Of a stretch of 64,000 bases of DNA, positions 21,261 to 32,274 are shown piece after piece; positions within the stretch are counted from its first letter, which is position 1, and each line of letters begins with the position of its first letter. A program made the position numbers and the translations under genes. The notes under the pieces are model-generated. The model searched no databases. It was not told the DNA's origin and was given only the letters and a program-made list of their open reading frames with translations. Source of the stretch: Chalara sp. BL73 (Eukaryota > Ascomycota > Leotiomycetes > Helotiales); NCBI GenBank assembly GCA_918026815.1, contig CAKJVC010000030.1:1-64000 (forward strand), in the 5' to 3' direction.

Positions 21261-21691
21261 CACATGACGACCCAGTGAGCGCATCAATTCAAAATTTATG
21301 CGTGTGCTTGATCCTCAGACTATGTTCCGCATTCGTCCGTCTCAGCTCCATTTCCAAGAAGCAACTTTTCAGTGAATAGAGGGAGGTCTACACTCAAAAC
21401 AAAACGCACTCCTGATGTGCACTGACCTGCCCGAGATATCTCGTACGAAGAGATCCTGTAGTCCTTTATGGCGTCATTCCAGCGCTTTCCTCCTACAGCC
21501 CTCGTTTCATACTTATGGTTTCCCGACTGTGGCTCAGCGCTAAGCCTCACTTTCCTTCTCAGCGGACATTTGGAGTTTCGAAGGCTGCGACAGACTTTAG
21601 ATCCTTCAGTATCTGCTTGTTTTTTGGGTCCACAAGTTTCCGTTAATATCGAGCCTTTGGAACAGACGAATAATCGTCATCACTCCCCTAA

Positions 21692-23956
21692 ATGGTCTCA
21701 GACTCAAGGATGAAAGCGTTCCGACAACACGAGAATCATGATTCCGAAGACCCTGAGCCCCATCGAAGGGATCAACCCACACTGTTGACTGCTCGAGGAT
21801 TATGCCGCACATGTGACAGGATTGAATTGACGCTCGATAACGAGATGTTGAGTGATTGGGAAGTCGGCTTGTTATCAACCATCAGCCAGAGAAGGACAAC
21901 ATGTTGCCTCTGCCACCTTCTTTATTGCCTGGTTGAAGAGCACTTCACAAGCTATGGCATGACTTTAAGCCCGATATCCACAGTAAATCTTCGTCGTCCA
22001 AGTCACCATTTTGCAGGAAGGAGATTTTTTAGCAGAGAATTCGCTGTGGTGGTAGTGCAGGGAAAGGATTCTCCATCCATTGTACTCGGCGACACTTTTC
22101 GCCCAGATGGACTCAGTCACCGAACGAGGCCCTCAATTGGACCATTTCATTCAGATTTTAGCGTCAACTTATCCAAGAAAATCCGCAGTTTTCAGGAAAA
22201 GCTACAGCACTGCGATAAACACCATACCGTGTCCTGCCACGGGGTTGCTGGAAGAACAAATCCTTTCCCTGTTTACCTTATTGATACAATGAGATTATGT
22301 ATCGTTGCTTCAACCACGACATCTAAATACTTCACCTTAAGCTATGTCTGGGGTGGCGCCCCACAGGCATTGCTTAGTCGAGAGAATGTTGACACTTTGA
22401 TGCAACCCGGAGGACTACGGCAGATATGGCACTCAATTTCTCGCGTTATTCGAGATGCCATTCAGCTGGTCGGCGAGATTGATGTATATGAGACACGATA
22501 CTTGTGGGTCGACTCTTTGTGCATTCTAAATAACGACAAGCAGCATAAGCACGCGCAAATCGCCCAGATGGACGCCATTTACGGGCAAGCCGCTATGACC
22601 ATTGTTGCTCTAGTTGCTGCCAATGCTTCCTCTGCTCTATTTCACCAGGGTGATACATCCTTTGGATTAGGCCCAGTACTGAGAGAAGTCGAACGTCGGA
22701 AAAACGTGGAGTTTATCCCAGACTTCAGAGTTAGCAGTAGGGTCATTCAAGAGGCTGATGAGCGGGGATATGCTTACAGAACTCGCGCGTGGACGTTTCA
22801 AGAAGAACAACTTTCTCGTCGGTTACTCTATTGCACAAAGTCGGGCTTTGTGTTTCGCTGTCGCCTGCACGAATGGAGTCCTGCGCGCATATGGAATAAA
22901 GAAACCAACGAAAATTTGCCACCATACTGGGATAAATCCTTACAAACATACGATGCCATGTACCGGTGGTCCTCCCTGGTTGAAGCCTACACGCGTAGAA
23001 GCCTAAAATATCAGTCTGACGCCCTACGAGCTTTTACTGGTATTGCTGATTCGCTCCAACGGCCACGCCCCTCTGAAAACTCGGCATCATTGAGCATTAT
23101 CTGTGGAATCTGTTTTGACTTGTTCCCATTCTCATTGCTCTGGATACCGCTTAAGCCGAAAGATTGCAGCCAGCGAAGTGCGTTTCCTACGTGGTCTTGG
23201 GCCAGCGCCAACAGTCCGATCCTTTTCACTCAGACTTTGAAAAGACTTAGATCAAACAAGGCCGTCTACGTTGCCCGTCTCGTTGGCAGTATACTAGTAC
23301 CTACAGACCTTGATGACGGGGACATGTCAGACATAGTAATAGCATCCACCTCTATATCGGCCGAACGTAGGCGATTGAAAATCCGCCAATGCGCAATATC
23401 CATTCTCCGTTCTTCAAAAGCTCTATGTCAAAATATCCAGGGACCATTCACCGGGCCCGCAGATAAATTTCACATGCTCCAAATCCAAGTCGATTACAAG
23501 ATCCTGCGCTGGCGCCATCTCGGCTTAAAAATCAAGCCCGTAGAATATCGGGGAGTTTGGCAACACGAAAACTCTTGGAACAACTTCAACTTCGACTCGA
23601 TCTATATGAACTTTGACTTCCAAACTTTGAGCTCCGATCGATACCCCTTAGACCACAAGTGCATGAATTTGCATGTCTTTAAAGGTAAGTATAAGGTGGG
23701 TGGCCTCAACATAAGGATAAAGCGGTTCGGCGCCTTCAAAAATGATATGCTTAGTCTGATTCCACTGCTCAAGGATAACAACAGTTGTGGCGAGGTTAAT
23801 TTCTTGTTGGCTATTTGCGTGGGGGAGAATTTGTATGAGCGGATCGGAATTGGTGTTCCTGTCCGTCTGTTGGCTGGGCTAAGACCGATGGTGGAGGGCT
23901 TGTTGTCAATCTTATTTAGCCTGATACACTCAAGTATGGATCAGTATATGGAATAG
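21692..23956 (+). CDS. HET-domain (heterokaryon incompatibility) protein, 754 aa, intact
   Basis: The gene is a single exon starting MVSDSRMKAFRQHEN. The HET domain spans roughly residues 205-370 with its three blocks: YFTLSYVWGG near 212, YLWVDSLCILNND near 269 with the following QMDAIYGQAAMTIVAL, and RAWTFQEEQLSRRLLY near 364. An N-terminal Cys-rich region (CRTCDRIELT, CCLCHLLYC) precedes it, as in many HET proteins. HET domains trigger cell death on fusion of incompatible strains and are thought to be TIR-like. The C-terminal 350 residues, including the FPTWSWASANSP box, are typical of large HET proteins. It is the only undisturbed host-type gene between 8 and 26 kb. Confidence 0.95.
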   Translation: MVSDSRMKAFRQHENHDSEDPEPHRRDQPTLLTARGLCRTCDRIELTLDNEMLSDWEVGLLSTISQRRTTCCLCHLLYCLVEEHFTSYGMTLSPISTVNLRRPSHHFAGRRFFSREFAVVVVQGKDSPSIVLGDTFRPDGLSHRTRPSIGPFHSDFSVNLSKKIRSFQEKLQHCDKHHTVSCHGVAGRTNPFPVYLIDTMRLCIVASTTTSKYFTLSYVWGGAPQALLSRENVDTLMQPGGLRQIWHSISRVIRDAIQLVGEIDVYETRYLWVDSLCILNNDKQHKHAQIAQMDAIYGQAAMTIVALVAANASSALFHQGDTSFGLGPVLREVERRKNVEFIPDFRVSSRVIQEADERGYAYRTRAWTFQEEQLSRRLLYCTKSGFVFRCRLHEWSPARIWNKETNENLPPYWDKSLQTYDAMYRWSSLVEAYTRRSLKYQSDALRAFTGIADSLQRPRPSENSASLSIICGICFDLFPFSLLWIPLKPKDCSQRSAFPTWSWASANSPILFTQTLKRLRSNKAVYVARLVGSILVPTDLDDGDMSDIVIASTSISAERRRLKIRQCAISILRSSKALCQNIQGPFTGPADKFHMLQIQVDYKILRWRHLGLKIKPVEYRGVWQHENSWNNFNFDSIYMNFDFQTLSSDRYPLDHKCMNLHVFKGKYKVGGLNIRIKRFGAFKNDMLSLIPLLKDNNSCGEVNFLLAICVGENLYERIGIGVPVRLLAGLRPMVEGLLSILFSLIHSSMDQYME

Positions 23957-24843
23957 TGTGCTTTTAATTATATGCAGTAATCCTATTGAGTATCCAAATT
24001 TAGCTTTCTCAGGAACCCTTGTAAGAGCAGAGCGATGATGAGCTCATCAATAACAAGGTTGACTCAGACGACGATAATTGGGACTGCGTCCTACGAAGCG
24101 GAAGCGGCCGTCCTCGTCTTCCGACGGCCTAACCTTCAAGAAGCGCAAGCACTATCTTTAATAGAAGTCTGCCCGCAAGCGGAGAGCATACTCCAAGTCT
24201 TATCAGCATTCTCCAAAGCCACGCTTCCCTCTTGATCAGGGTTTGAGAGTCGCCGCCGCCTCTAGTGTCGTGGGTTAACTGCCTTCGCCGGCGCCGTCTG
24301 CGTTAGGAACCATGGATTTAGAGTCGGCATACGACTGCCGCAACCTTAGCGCGTCGTCCAGAGACATCCTACTAATACTAACCGAAGTTACACTCCGTCC
24401 GCGCTCTCTATACTACTGCTCCTTTACAGCTGTGATCCGGGAGGGCTGTAAAAGGCAGGAGTCTCCTTTAGCCAGCTTGTCCGACTTATCGTCTATACAT
24501 TTGTCTTCTCAACAAAGCTTTGAAAATATTATTCTTCGGCTTCGGCCCTGCATACCCCTCCTCTTCGACATTATTCTTCTGTACGATACAGAGGAACACC
24601 TGATCGAGAGTTGTAAGACTGACGGAATAATGCTCCGAGGCCAGCTCCTCCCGGTGCTCCTCAAGGCAACGGATCCCTGCCACCTTCTATCTTGTCCATA
24701 CCTCTAGCCTCAACTTCTGAATCTTGTTTCGTTACTTTCCTCTGAACAGGCACCGAGAATCTGATTTGACCATGTCTGGTCCTCGATATCAGCTCCAGGA
24801 AATTGTTACAAAACCCACGATTTGATCTTGTCAATCTCCTCTG
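23957..24843. other. Region with decayed coding-like sequence, not identified
   Basis: The plus strand shows short charged stretches (SDDELINNKVDSDDDNWDC, TKRKRPSSSSDGLTFKKRKH) in different frames near 24030-24150, resembling a nuclear localisation segment of a broken gene. The 24300-24700 part is open on the plus strand but with composition that fits neither strand well. I see no nameable family. Confidence 0.35.
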
Positions 24844-24890
24844 TCGGTGTGTGAGGTGCCGAATTCATCACAAGATGAACGTAGTAAGCG

Positions 24891-25221
24891 TCGCCATATT
24901 TGCGCTCCCGTCTACCTCTTTATGCTCCCTAACAAAGACCCCCGCCCGGGAATCTCTTTGATGGACCGCGCTCGTGAGATGGACTACGTCGGAAGTATTC
25001 TCACCATGGGAGCCTTCGTCTCCGGCGTCATGGCCGTATCCTTCGGCGGTGTAACCTACGAGTGGAATTCCGGACAAACCATCGGCCTCTTCTCCTGTTC
25101 TGGCGTCCTCTTCATCCTCTTGGGACTTCAACAAGTTTACACCATTTTCACCGCCACTAGCCGACGTGTCTTCCCGGTTGAGTTTTTCAAGTCGAGGACT
25201 ATGCTCATCCTTGTTGAATAG
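24891..25221 (+). pseudogene. MFS drug/proton antiporter (DHA2-like), internal fragment
   Basis: About 110 residues match the middle of 14-TM major facilitator pumps: APVYLFMLPNKDPRPGISLM, EMDYVGSILTMGAFVSGVMA, VSFGGVTYEWNSGQTIGLF, CSGVLFILLGLQQVYTIF and RRVFPVEFFKSRTMLIL. Two to three membrane segments are complete. Nothing of the N-terminal half or the rest of the C-terminal half is present; the match stops at a TAG near a telomere-like repeat. The fragment is unbroken, so the truncation is recent relative to its decay. Confidence 0.85.
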
Positions 25222-25286
25222 GTTAGGTCTAAGGATCATACCTAGTCTATTGTAGGCACCAGTAGGCACAGAAGGGCGGATGGGCG

Positions 25287-25299
25287 GTTAGGGTTAGGC
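25287..25299. repeat. Interstitial telomere-like motif GGTTAGGGTTAGG
   Basis: About two TTAGGG units lie 65 bp beyond the broken end of the MFS fragment, in the opposite orientation to the chromosome end. Confidence 0.7.
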
Positions 25300-26116
25300 G
25301 ATGGAAAACGGTCGTCCCACGGGTCGATGGCGCAAAAGTGGTCGCTTCACACCCGTTCTTTTTTAGATGCTCATCCACCGACCCCGGTAGATACTTTTCC
25401 CGGTTAATACATTGCATCAGCGCGTTATTTGCATTTGTGGTGTTGACAAAAGAGGAGGGAGCATCGTAAATATTTGATGAGGGCGGGTCGCTTAGCTGAC
25501 CCCTTTTGAATTAATCGAACCTTTGGCGCCTTTCCCGTTTCGAATTAATCGAACCCCTATTCTTGGAAAGCAGCAAAGGATAGCCATGGTGGGCTTGGGA
25601 TCAAAGCTGAAGGCGGTTATCGGTTTATCCTTGAAGACATTGTATGTTTAAAACACGTTTCCAGCATATACATATTCCATGTGTTGTCTCTAGCGCTAAT
25701 ATTATCGATAGGGTCAGTGGACAACTGCCGGCCGGTCACTACACCCATCTATCAGCCAGTCTCCAAGCCCTGTGAAGGGTTCTTCCCCAACTAGCGCAGT
25801 AGATGTCGATAGTGCCTGTGGGTTTACTACAAGTTTAAGTGCTTTTCGAAATGGACTTGACTAGGTGATGAAGCCTTATAGAGTGCGAAATCTGAGCTCC
25901 AACATCCACGGCGTACACATAACAATTCAAACCGAAGGGTAAGATGGCAAAGCACATCAGTTTTGTGTCCCGATTCACAAAGTGGCACACATCCACCTGG
26001 GCTTTAGTATCGGGCTTTTGAAGATTGAAAGTTTTGTTCTGTTCCTTCGGATAATAAATCGAGCCACCAACTTCTTATTAGACAGCGAGGAATCACTGCG
26101 GTACAATGAGATATTG
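25300..26116. other. Intergenic region, no supported gene
   Basis: A direct repeat GAATTAATCGAACC occurs twice near 25507 and 25539. No coding sequence or transposon end is evident. Confidence 0.45.
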
Positions 26117-26427
26117 TAGGAAGTAGTAGTAGTAGTAGTAGTTTATTGCGCCCGGCTAAGCCTAAAGGGCCCTATTCTATATTACATAATACACTTCCTT
26201 CGGTGTTCCTAATGCCTCCCAAAGCCCATACAGAACTGCTTCTATTTATCTCTTCCAATTTCAGTAACACATATTCAACGTGGTCTCGTGCGTAGTTGGT
26301 AGCAAGTTAACTTGAAGTCCATTCCTCCAAGTGTTCAATGTCCTATTGTCGGCGACTGAAGCGAGACCTGCTGGGGACACGATGGTGATAAAGGGTTAGT
26401 CGGGATAAGAGAAAGAAAAGGGATTTC

Positions 26428-29400
26428 CTATTGTAGGGAGTTAGTTGCCTGCTCTACTTCCATGTCCAGTCGTCTTGTGGCTATGGCGAACTTGATCGTT
26501 GCTCGAACCGCGTCTACATTTGGTGTCCATTTCTCCGGGTCAGATGGAGCTTTCCCTCCTAGGTAGAAGGAGAGGTTGCCTCTTCTAGTGTCTGTCAGTG
26601 CTAGCATTTGCGTTCGGTGTGCGTCCCATCTCGTGCATCGGAAAAGGAAGTGCTTGACAGTTTCTGTTGCCTGTCCGCAGGCACATTGGTCAGATTCCGC
26701 TGCTCCAATCCGGTGAAGATATCCGTTCAGTCGTGCCATTCCTGTACGGAGCTGTGCTAATACGCTCGCTTCTCTCCGCTTGAGACCGTCGTATAGGGTA
26801 CGAGTATGTTTTCCTGGCAGTGCGGTGTCCATTTCTCTGGAATACTTTCCCACCTCGTCTGGTAGTGTCCTTATTGCCTTTTCTGCCTTTCCCCTGTTAA
26901 TAGTTGTAGATTTGGCTTGGTAGCATTGCCCTTGCGGTGTTCGGTCTGGCTCGGTAGCCTGTCGTGCGGCTTCCTTTGCTCTCCTGCCGAGCTCGAAGCT
27001 CTCCTGAGACGGGATCCATATCATCGAGATAGAATTGCCTCCTTTTCTCAGCGCAGACGCTACCTCGTAAATCTCTTTAATGCTGGTTTGTCCTGATTGA
27101 TGTCTGGGTTGGCTGGTTGCTAGCAGGGCTCCCTGGTTGTTTGAAATAATCGTGATCTGTCTTCCCACCAGATGTAGCGGTAGGCGCTTCATTGCCATCG
27201 CGATCGCGGCGAGTTCAGCCGTGTACGGGTTCTGTTTCGTTCTTGCTCCCAGCGTGACTGAGTATGCAATCGGTTCTCTACCTGTTACAATGCCGAGCGT
27301 GTCGTGGATGGCTCCTCCCATCCCCACTATCCTCTTTCTCGCGGACGAGCTTGTCGCAACCCGAATGCCGCAGATAGTGTTCGCAATGTTAGTAGTCTCC
27401 TCCGTTCCGCGGTCGATTGTAGCGGGGAGCCGTTCCTCCCACGGAGCTATTACATAAGGCTGAATAACCTCCATCTTATTTGTTGGCATGTTTTGATGCA
27501 CACAAGCTATCTTTTGCAATGGTGACGTGAATCTCCGGAGTACTCTAGTGTTTAGCTTCGATATCGGATTCGTCTCGGGGAGCGTGCGGATGTTGACCCA
27601 CACCTTCGTAGCCCTCTCTGCAAACCGCTCGCTCACTGTACGTATGCTGGCCTCGGCTTCTGCAACTGCGGTGGCGACGGTTCGGAAAGCCCCTGTGACG
27701 GCCTGTGCTCCGATTCTTTGTATTCGGTTCATTAAGGCCATGCCCTTGTGCCCGCAAGCATGCATCCACACATTTGAAGCGTAGTCCACGACTGGCGCTA
27801 CCGTCGCTCCAAACAACTGCCTTGCAGTTGAGGGAGAGACCAGCCGCAGTCGTTTTAATGCCATCGCGGCAAGAAGGCCCTTGGTTGTTGCTTTCCCGAT
27901 GTGCTGTACATACCGGAGTCCGGAGTCCATAACGACTCCTAAGATCTTAGTCGCCTCCTTTGGTGCGATTGCCTCACCTTTGATCGCGAACGGTCTGGTA
28001 CTGATTCGGTCATGTCGTCTAGTGAAATGAATGATTGCTGTCTTCTTGCCTTCGAACGTGGCTCCGCTCCGCCTTTCCCAGTCCATTGCTTTGTCGATGA
28101 TAGCTTGAATCCCTTCTCGGTTCACATCCGCTGATGACCCTGTAACCCACGCGTTATAGTCGTCCACAAATGCTATTGATCCCCCATTTGCATTCAGTTT
28201 GTGTTGAACTAGGTCGGCATTGAAAAAGAGGAACAGGATTGGCGACAGTGGTGACCCTTGCGGTAAGCCTGCTTGTGGCAGTGGCTGCTGTTGAGAGGTG
28301 TGGCCATTGACTAGTATGGTTGCGGTGCGTTCTGAGCAAAAAGCATCAATCCACCGCACCAGGGCCGGTAGGATGCCTCTCGCTGCGAGTCTCTGCAACA
28401 GTCTGTCCTTGTACACTCCATTGTATGCGCCCTTCACGTCGAAGCTAACCAAGCTAAGGACCTTCTTTGATCTCCATGCATTATAGATGTGTTCTTGCAG
28501 CAGCAGAAGTGCCTGTTCCGCAGAGCGCTTCTTTCTGGCCCCGAAGTGATTCGTTGGGAGCAGACCAAAGGTCTCTACTGCGTGCGATATTCTTTCCGCA
28601 ATCACCGACTCCAGGACCTTTCCCAGTGTGGAGAGCAGCGAGATCGGCCTCCATGATTCTGCAACCGTGTAATCACCTTTGTTTGGCTTCTTCAGCGGTA
28701 TGATCTTGGCATTCCTCCATTGTGTAGGGAGTTCCCCTTCGTCCAACGACGTCTGAAAGAGGAGCAACACCCTGTCCTTGACCACTGGCCATACCTGCTT
28801 CCATACCATGGCTGGTAACCCATCCTCTCCTGGCGCCTTCCATGGCTTCGCCGCAAACATCCTCCGTTCGACTTCTTCCACGGTCAAGGGAGGCATCGAC
28901 ACTGCGGTTCGCTGCGGTCGTGGTCCTTCATCTTCTATCCTCTCTGGTAGTGGGGGAAAGAACACCGACAGCAGTTCCTCTGCTTGTTCAGTTTTGTTTT
29001 TCGTGGTGGATCCGTCTCTTTTTGTCAGCGGCGGTATCTTGTCAAATGCTGAGCTACCACAAGGATCCAAGTACTTTACCGCTTGCCATATGTTTGTGTC
29101 ATCTGCGAGGAAGTCCTCCCAGTGCGCCTTTTTCTGTCTCCGGACGGCATCGTGGTACTCCTTAGCCGCTTCATTCGCTTGCTGTTCTAGTTCGGGAAAC
29201 ATGCGACCCATCCGCCGTTGCGTTCTGGCCTGGTTCCTCCAGTACGTGTAGACTCGCCGCAGCTGCGTGAGGTCTGTTGTCCACCATCTCTTCGCGTATG
29301 GTGAAGGCTTCGCTCTTGGGGTGAGTGCGTGGACTGCCTCCAGCACCGCTGTCATTAACCCATCTGCCTGTTGCTGTACACTGCCACCAAATGGAACGAA

Positions 29401-30210
29401 ACGAAGATTGGTAGTAATCCTGGCCTTTATATCAGTCCACGGAGCATTCTTGAAAAGCAGCCTTGCTTCAACAACTCGTTCCGGAGTCGCAACGTCGAAC
29501 GTCGTCTGAATTGCTCTGTGATCGGACCCATGCTCCGTTGTGTGGACTGTACACTTCACTACTGACGTTGCCAATTCCTCGGAAGCCAGTACCAGATCAA
29601 TTGTTGACTCATGATTCCCCCGTTGCCACGTTTTCGTTCCCCTCCGGAGCAAGCTGTGAAGGGCATGCTCACTCATGAGGTCGATGATCGGGTCGGCCTC
29701 TCCTTGCCTTTCCCATGAGACGTCCTCTCCTCCCCATAATTGATCGTGCCGGTTGAAATCCCCGGCAAGTACCACATCCACTCGGGTGCCAATCTTGCTG
29801 CGTGTTTCCCTGATTACCTGGTGTAATTCGCATATCGCAACCCTCAATGCCTCTGCATCCTGCGGTTCAACGTAGACTGACACTACCAGTATCGACCGGT
29901 CTGGGAGTCGCAAGACCGCTGCCGTGAGGTCCGATGATTGTATTGGCACCTGTTCTGCTTCGATATCCTTCCGAATCCAGAGCATGCTCCGAACCGCCCA
30001 CCTTTCCACACGTTGGACTGTGGGCACTATTTTGATCTAGTTTGGGTGTCCCATTGGGGCTGTCACCAAAGTGCCGTCGATGATCCTCGCATATGGCTCA
30101 GATATCGCCAACACTCCACAATCCTTCAATTGCTCATCACTCATTAAACTGTGTTGCACCTCTCGCTGCTTCCGGACATTTAATTGGAGTATTTGGAAGG
30201 TTCTACGCAT
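26428..30210 (-). pseudogene. LINE ORF2 polyprotein (EEP, RT, RNase H-like, CCHC), one nonsense codon
   Basis: The start ATG (MRRTFQILQLNVRKQR) overlaps the ORF1 stop by eight bases. Domains in order are EEP endonuclease at 1-230 (LNVRKQREVQHS, AISEPYA, VVLAGDFNRHDQLW, HGSDHRAI), reverse transcriptase at about 480-760 (KAPGEDGLPAMVWK, FDVKGAYNGV, GLPQGSPLSP, FVDDYNAW near 683), an RNase H-like domain near 950-1080 and a C-terminal zinc finger CACGQATETVKHFLFRC. Codon 58 is TAG where NWxKI is expected, a TGG-to-TAG RIP-like change; the remaining 1200 codons are open. In the RNase H-like domain the expected TDGS reads TSSS and the third Asp position reads SNNQ, so catalysis there is doubtful. 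Confidence 0.92.
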
Positions 30211-31543
30211 CCCGGGAGCGGTGGCGTGTTCCGCAGTTCCCGCTGAGCGATTCGTGTGGCCCTCCGCATGTGACACACTTTGGTATTACTGCTTGACATT
30301 CACTGTGATGGTGTCCTGCTTGAGTACACTTGGCACAGACTTGCGGTTGCTTGCATGAGTACGCCTTGTGCCCGATTTCCTGGCATCGATAGCATTTCTG
30401 TGGACCATATCGCGGCTCGAAGACCCTGGTGTAGGCCGACTCTCCTGCGACATGGAAATATTGGTCTTGTAACAGTCGTGCGGCTTCGCTGCCTTTGGTG
30501 ACGTAAACAACCATTGAACCATAGGCTTTCCCCGCGTCTTTCTTACTGAGCCACCCGATCTTGGCTATGTGGACCCTGTTTTCCTTCCCAAGGACTTCGG
30601 CGGCGCCTGGTAAAACATTTCCGCCGTGATCGAGTATCGTTGTTCGATTGACATTGTCCACCTTGACCGGGTACAATTGGTCTCGCAGCACTCGGACTCC
30701 TTCGGCCGCAGTTTTCTGGGCCGCTTCCTTGACCCGTTGGAGTTCAGCTTCGTCTCTGCATACAATCTTGATGCGTTCCGTGTTCCTAGCGTCTTTGATC
30801 ACCGCAGCGCAGCGCCAATTTGCTTGTCCTTCCCCGGTGCGAATCTCCTCCTCAATTGCCTTCCGAACTGCCCCAGGTTGGGCCTTGCTTCTCTCTCCCT
30901 CCCCAACTCTGGACGTGTCAACTGTGCAGTACAGCGTATCGGTCATTGCTGACGGTGTGGTGCGCAGGGAGGAGAGGGTTCGTACATTGCTGGGTGAACT
31001 GTCTGGTGGCGTTCGGGCGACCTCTGCATACGATGGGGATGGGCTTGACGGTGCTTGGGCATTGGACAGCTGGGTCTGAATCTTTTCCGTCATCTCTGTA
31101 ACCTCTGCCTTAAGCTCTGCCTTAAGTGTTTCTATCTGCTCCGTGAAGGTCCGCGTTATGGTTTTGATCTGGGTCACGTGCTCCTTCTTCTGTTCCTCCA
31201 TTGCTTTCAACAGCGACTTGACCAAGTCAGTGAGCACTTTGATCTGCATATTTGCGCTTGCGTTCGCTTTTTCGTGTACCGGCTGGTTCGGGGTCGCTGC
31301 CGCTGTTGCAGGACGTTCTCCTGCCTTCGCGGCGAGCGCCTTAACCTTCGTCGCCACACTTTGCTCCTTGGGATGCGCGCCGATCCCCGTTCGTCTTGTT
31401 TGCAATGGCATGGGAGCTTCCTCAATTACTTCAATCGTGTCCTCTGTATCGCTTGCCACCGCTCTAGATCTTCTCTTGCTCCATTCTAATGCCTTTGTCG
31501 TCTGGACGCGTTCCCGGCTCGACTTACGCGTCACAGCCTCCAT
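30203..31543 (-). CDS. LINE ORF1 (gag-like) with three CCHC knuckles, 446 aa
   Basis: The ATG chosen begins MEAVTRKSSRERVQTT; a longer non-ATG extension is not used. Residues 85-190 are Ala/Lys/Glu-rich and coiled-coil-like (KSLLKAMEEQKKEHVTQIKT). The middle contains YAEVARTPPD and a gag-like core (EEEIRTGEGQANWRCAAVIK). Three zinc knuckles close the protein: CYRCQEIGHKAYSC, CAKCTQAGHHHSEC and CVTCGGPHESLSGNC. Such proteins coat the LINE RNA and act as nucleic-acid chaperones in the ribonucleoprotein. The frame is intact. Confidence 0.9.
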   Translation of the reverse strand: MEAVTRKSSRERVQTTKALEWSKRRSRAVASDTEDTIEVIEEAPMPLQTRRTGIGAHPKEQSVATKVKALAAKAGERPATAAATPNQPVHEKANASANMQIKVLTDLVKSLLKAMEEQKKEHVTQIKTITRTFTEQIETLKAELKAEVTEMTEKIQTQLSNAQAPSSPSPSYAEVARTPPDSSPSNVRTLSSLRTTPSAMTDTLYCTVDTSRVGEGERSKAQPGAVRKAIEEEIRTGEGQANWRCAAVIKDARNTERIKIVCRDEAELQRVKEAAQKTAAEGVRVLRDQLYPVKVDNVNRTTILDHGGNVLPGAAEVLGKENRVHIAKIGWLSKKDAGKAYGSMVVYVTKGSEAARLLQDQYFHVAGESAYTRVFEPRYGPQKCYRCQEIGHKAYSCKQPQVCAKCTQAGHHHSECQAVIPKCVTCGGPHESLSGNCGTRHRSRDA

Positions 31544-31600
31544 GTTCTCCTTCCTCCACACAACTACCGATTCTCACTAATTTGATTGCTGGCTGACTTC

Positions 31601-32274
31601 ATAAAACCCTCCTTATAACTCTTTTTCAAATTAAAGCTATTCCATAAATTCGACCAAATACGAGAGGAGTTGATTGAGTAACGTGATAGTCACATGACTA
31701 CAGAACGAATGCCATGCCCCGAGCTTGCGAGGGGTAGGCGCTCGTATTTACTAAAACTAGAATTCGAGTTAAAATTCTAGTTATTTAGAAATAAGATCTT
31801 TATCTCTTAATTAGTCATTCTAAACACGCTCAGCAGCCCGAGTAAGAAACAGAACCAGTGTAACTCACCTAAGACATAGGTGGCGTAAAATTATGTGTTG
31901 GCAATGTATCATTTTCCCAATGCAGGTTCAGGCTACGGCGCGTCCAAGAAAAGATTAGCTCTAGCGGCTTTTTGCTCTCAGCCGCAGGAGATAAGAGAAC
32001 TTTCTTCTATACAGTTGAACGTTTCTCTAGCACAAATTGTCAGACGGCAGAATTGGCGTGTCTCAGGTGGATTACAGGGGGCCTCCAAGCCGTAGATCTT
32101 ACAGATCTATATCAAAGTGGTGTGATGATATTCCGTCAGATGACGAAGGAAGTCACCTCCGTACTGTATTTTAGCCCATATATACCTGCTCTGGCAGCCA
32201 CATTCATAGATCAATCAATCAGACGATTCTCACTTCAAAGGACCCGTTTTTGGTCTGACACAAATCATATTTCA
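31601..32274. other. Spacer between LINE 5' end and membrane protein gene
   Basis: No gene is supported. The sequence just before 32275 is open in frame with the downstream start but shows no conserved motif. It probably holds the promoter of the membrane protein gene. Confidence 0.45.

Larger units (their letters stand above)
26117..31600 (-). mobile_element. Tad-like LINE, nearly complete
   Basis: The element reads leftwards: 5' leader, ORF1, ORF2, about 290 bp of 3' UTR, then a 3' tail of seven ACT/TAC units (plus-strand AGT repeats at 26122-26142). Simple-repeat tails of this kind are typical of non-LTR elements. The 5' edge is an estimate, somewhere between 31560 and 31650. One nonsense codon separates it from an intact element. 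Confidence 0.88.

Noticed and set aside
28842..29251. Long plus-strand open frames opposite LINE ORF2
   Set aside because: They are shadows of the minus-strand ORF2 and carry no motif of their own.
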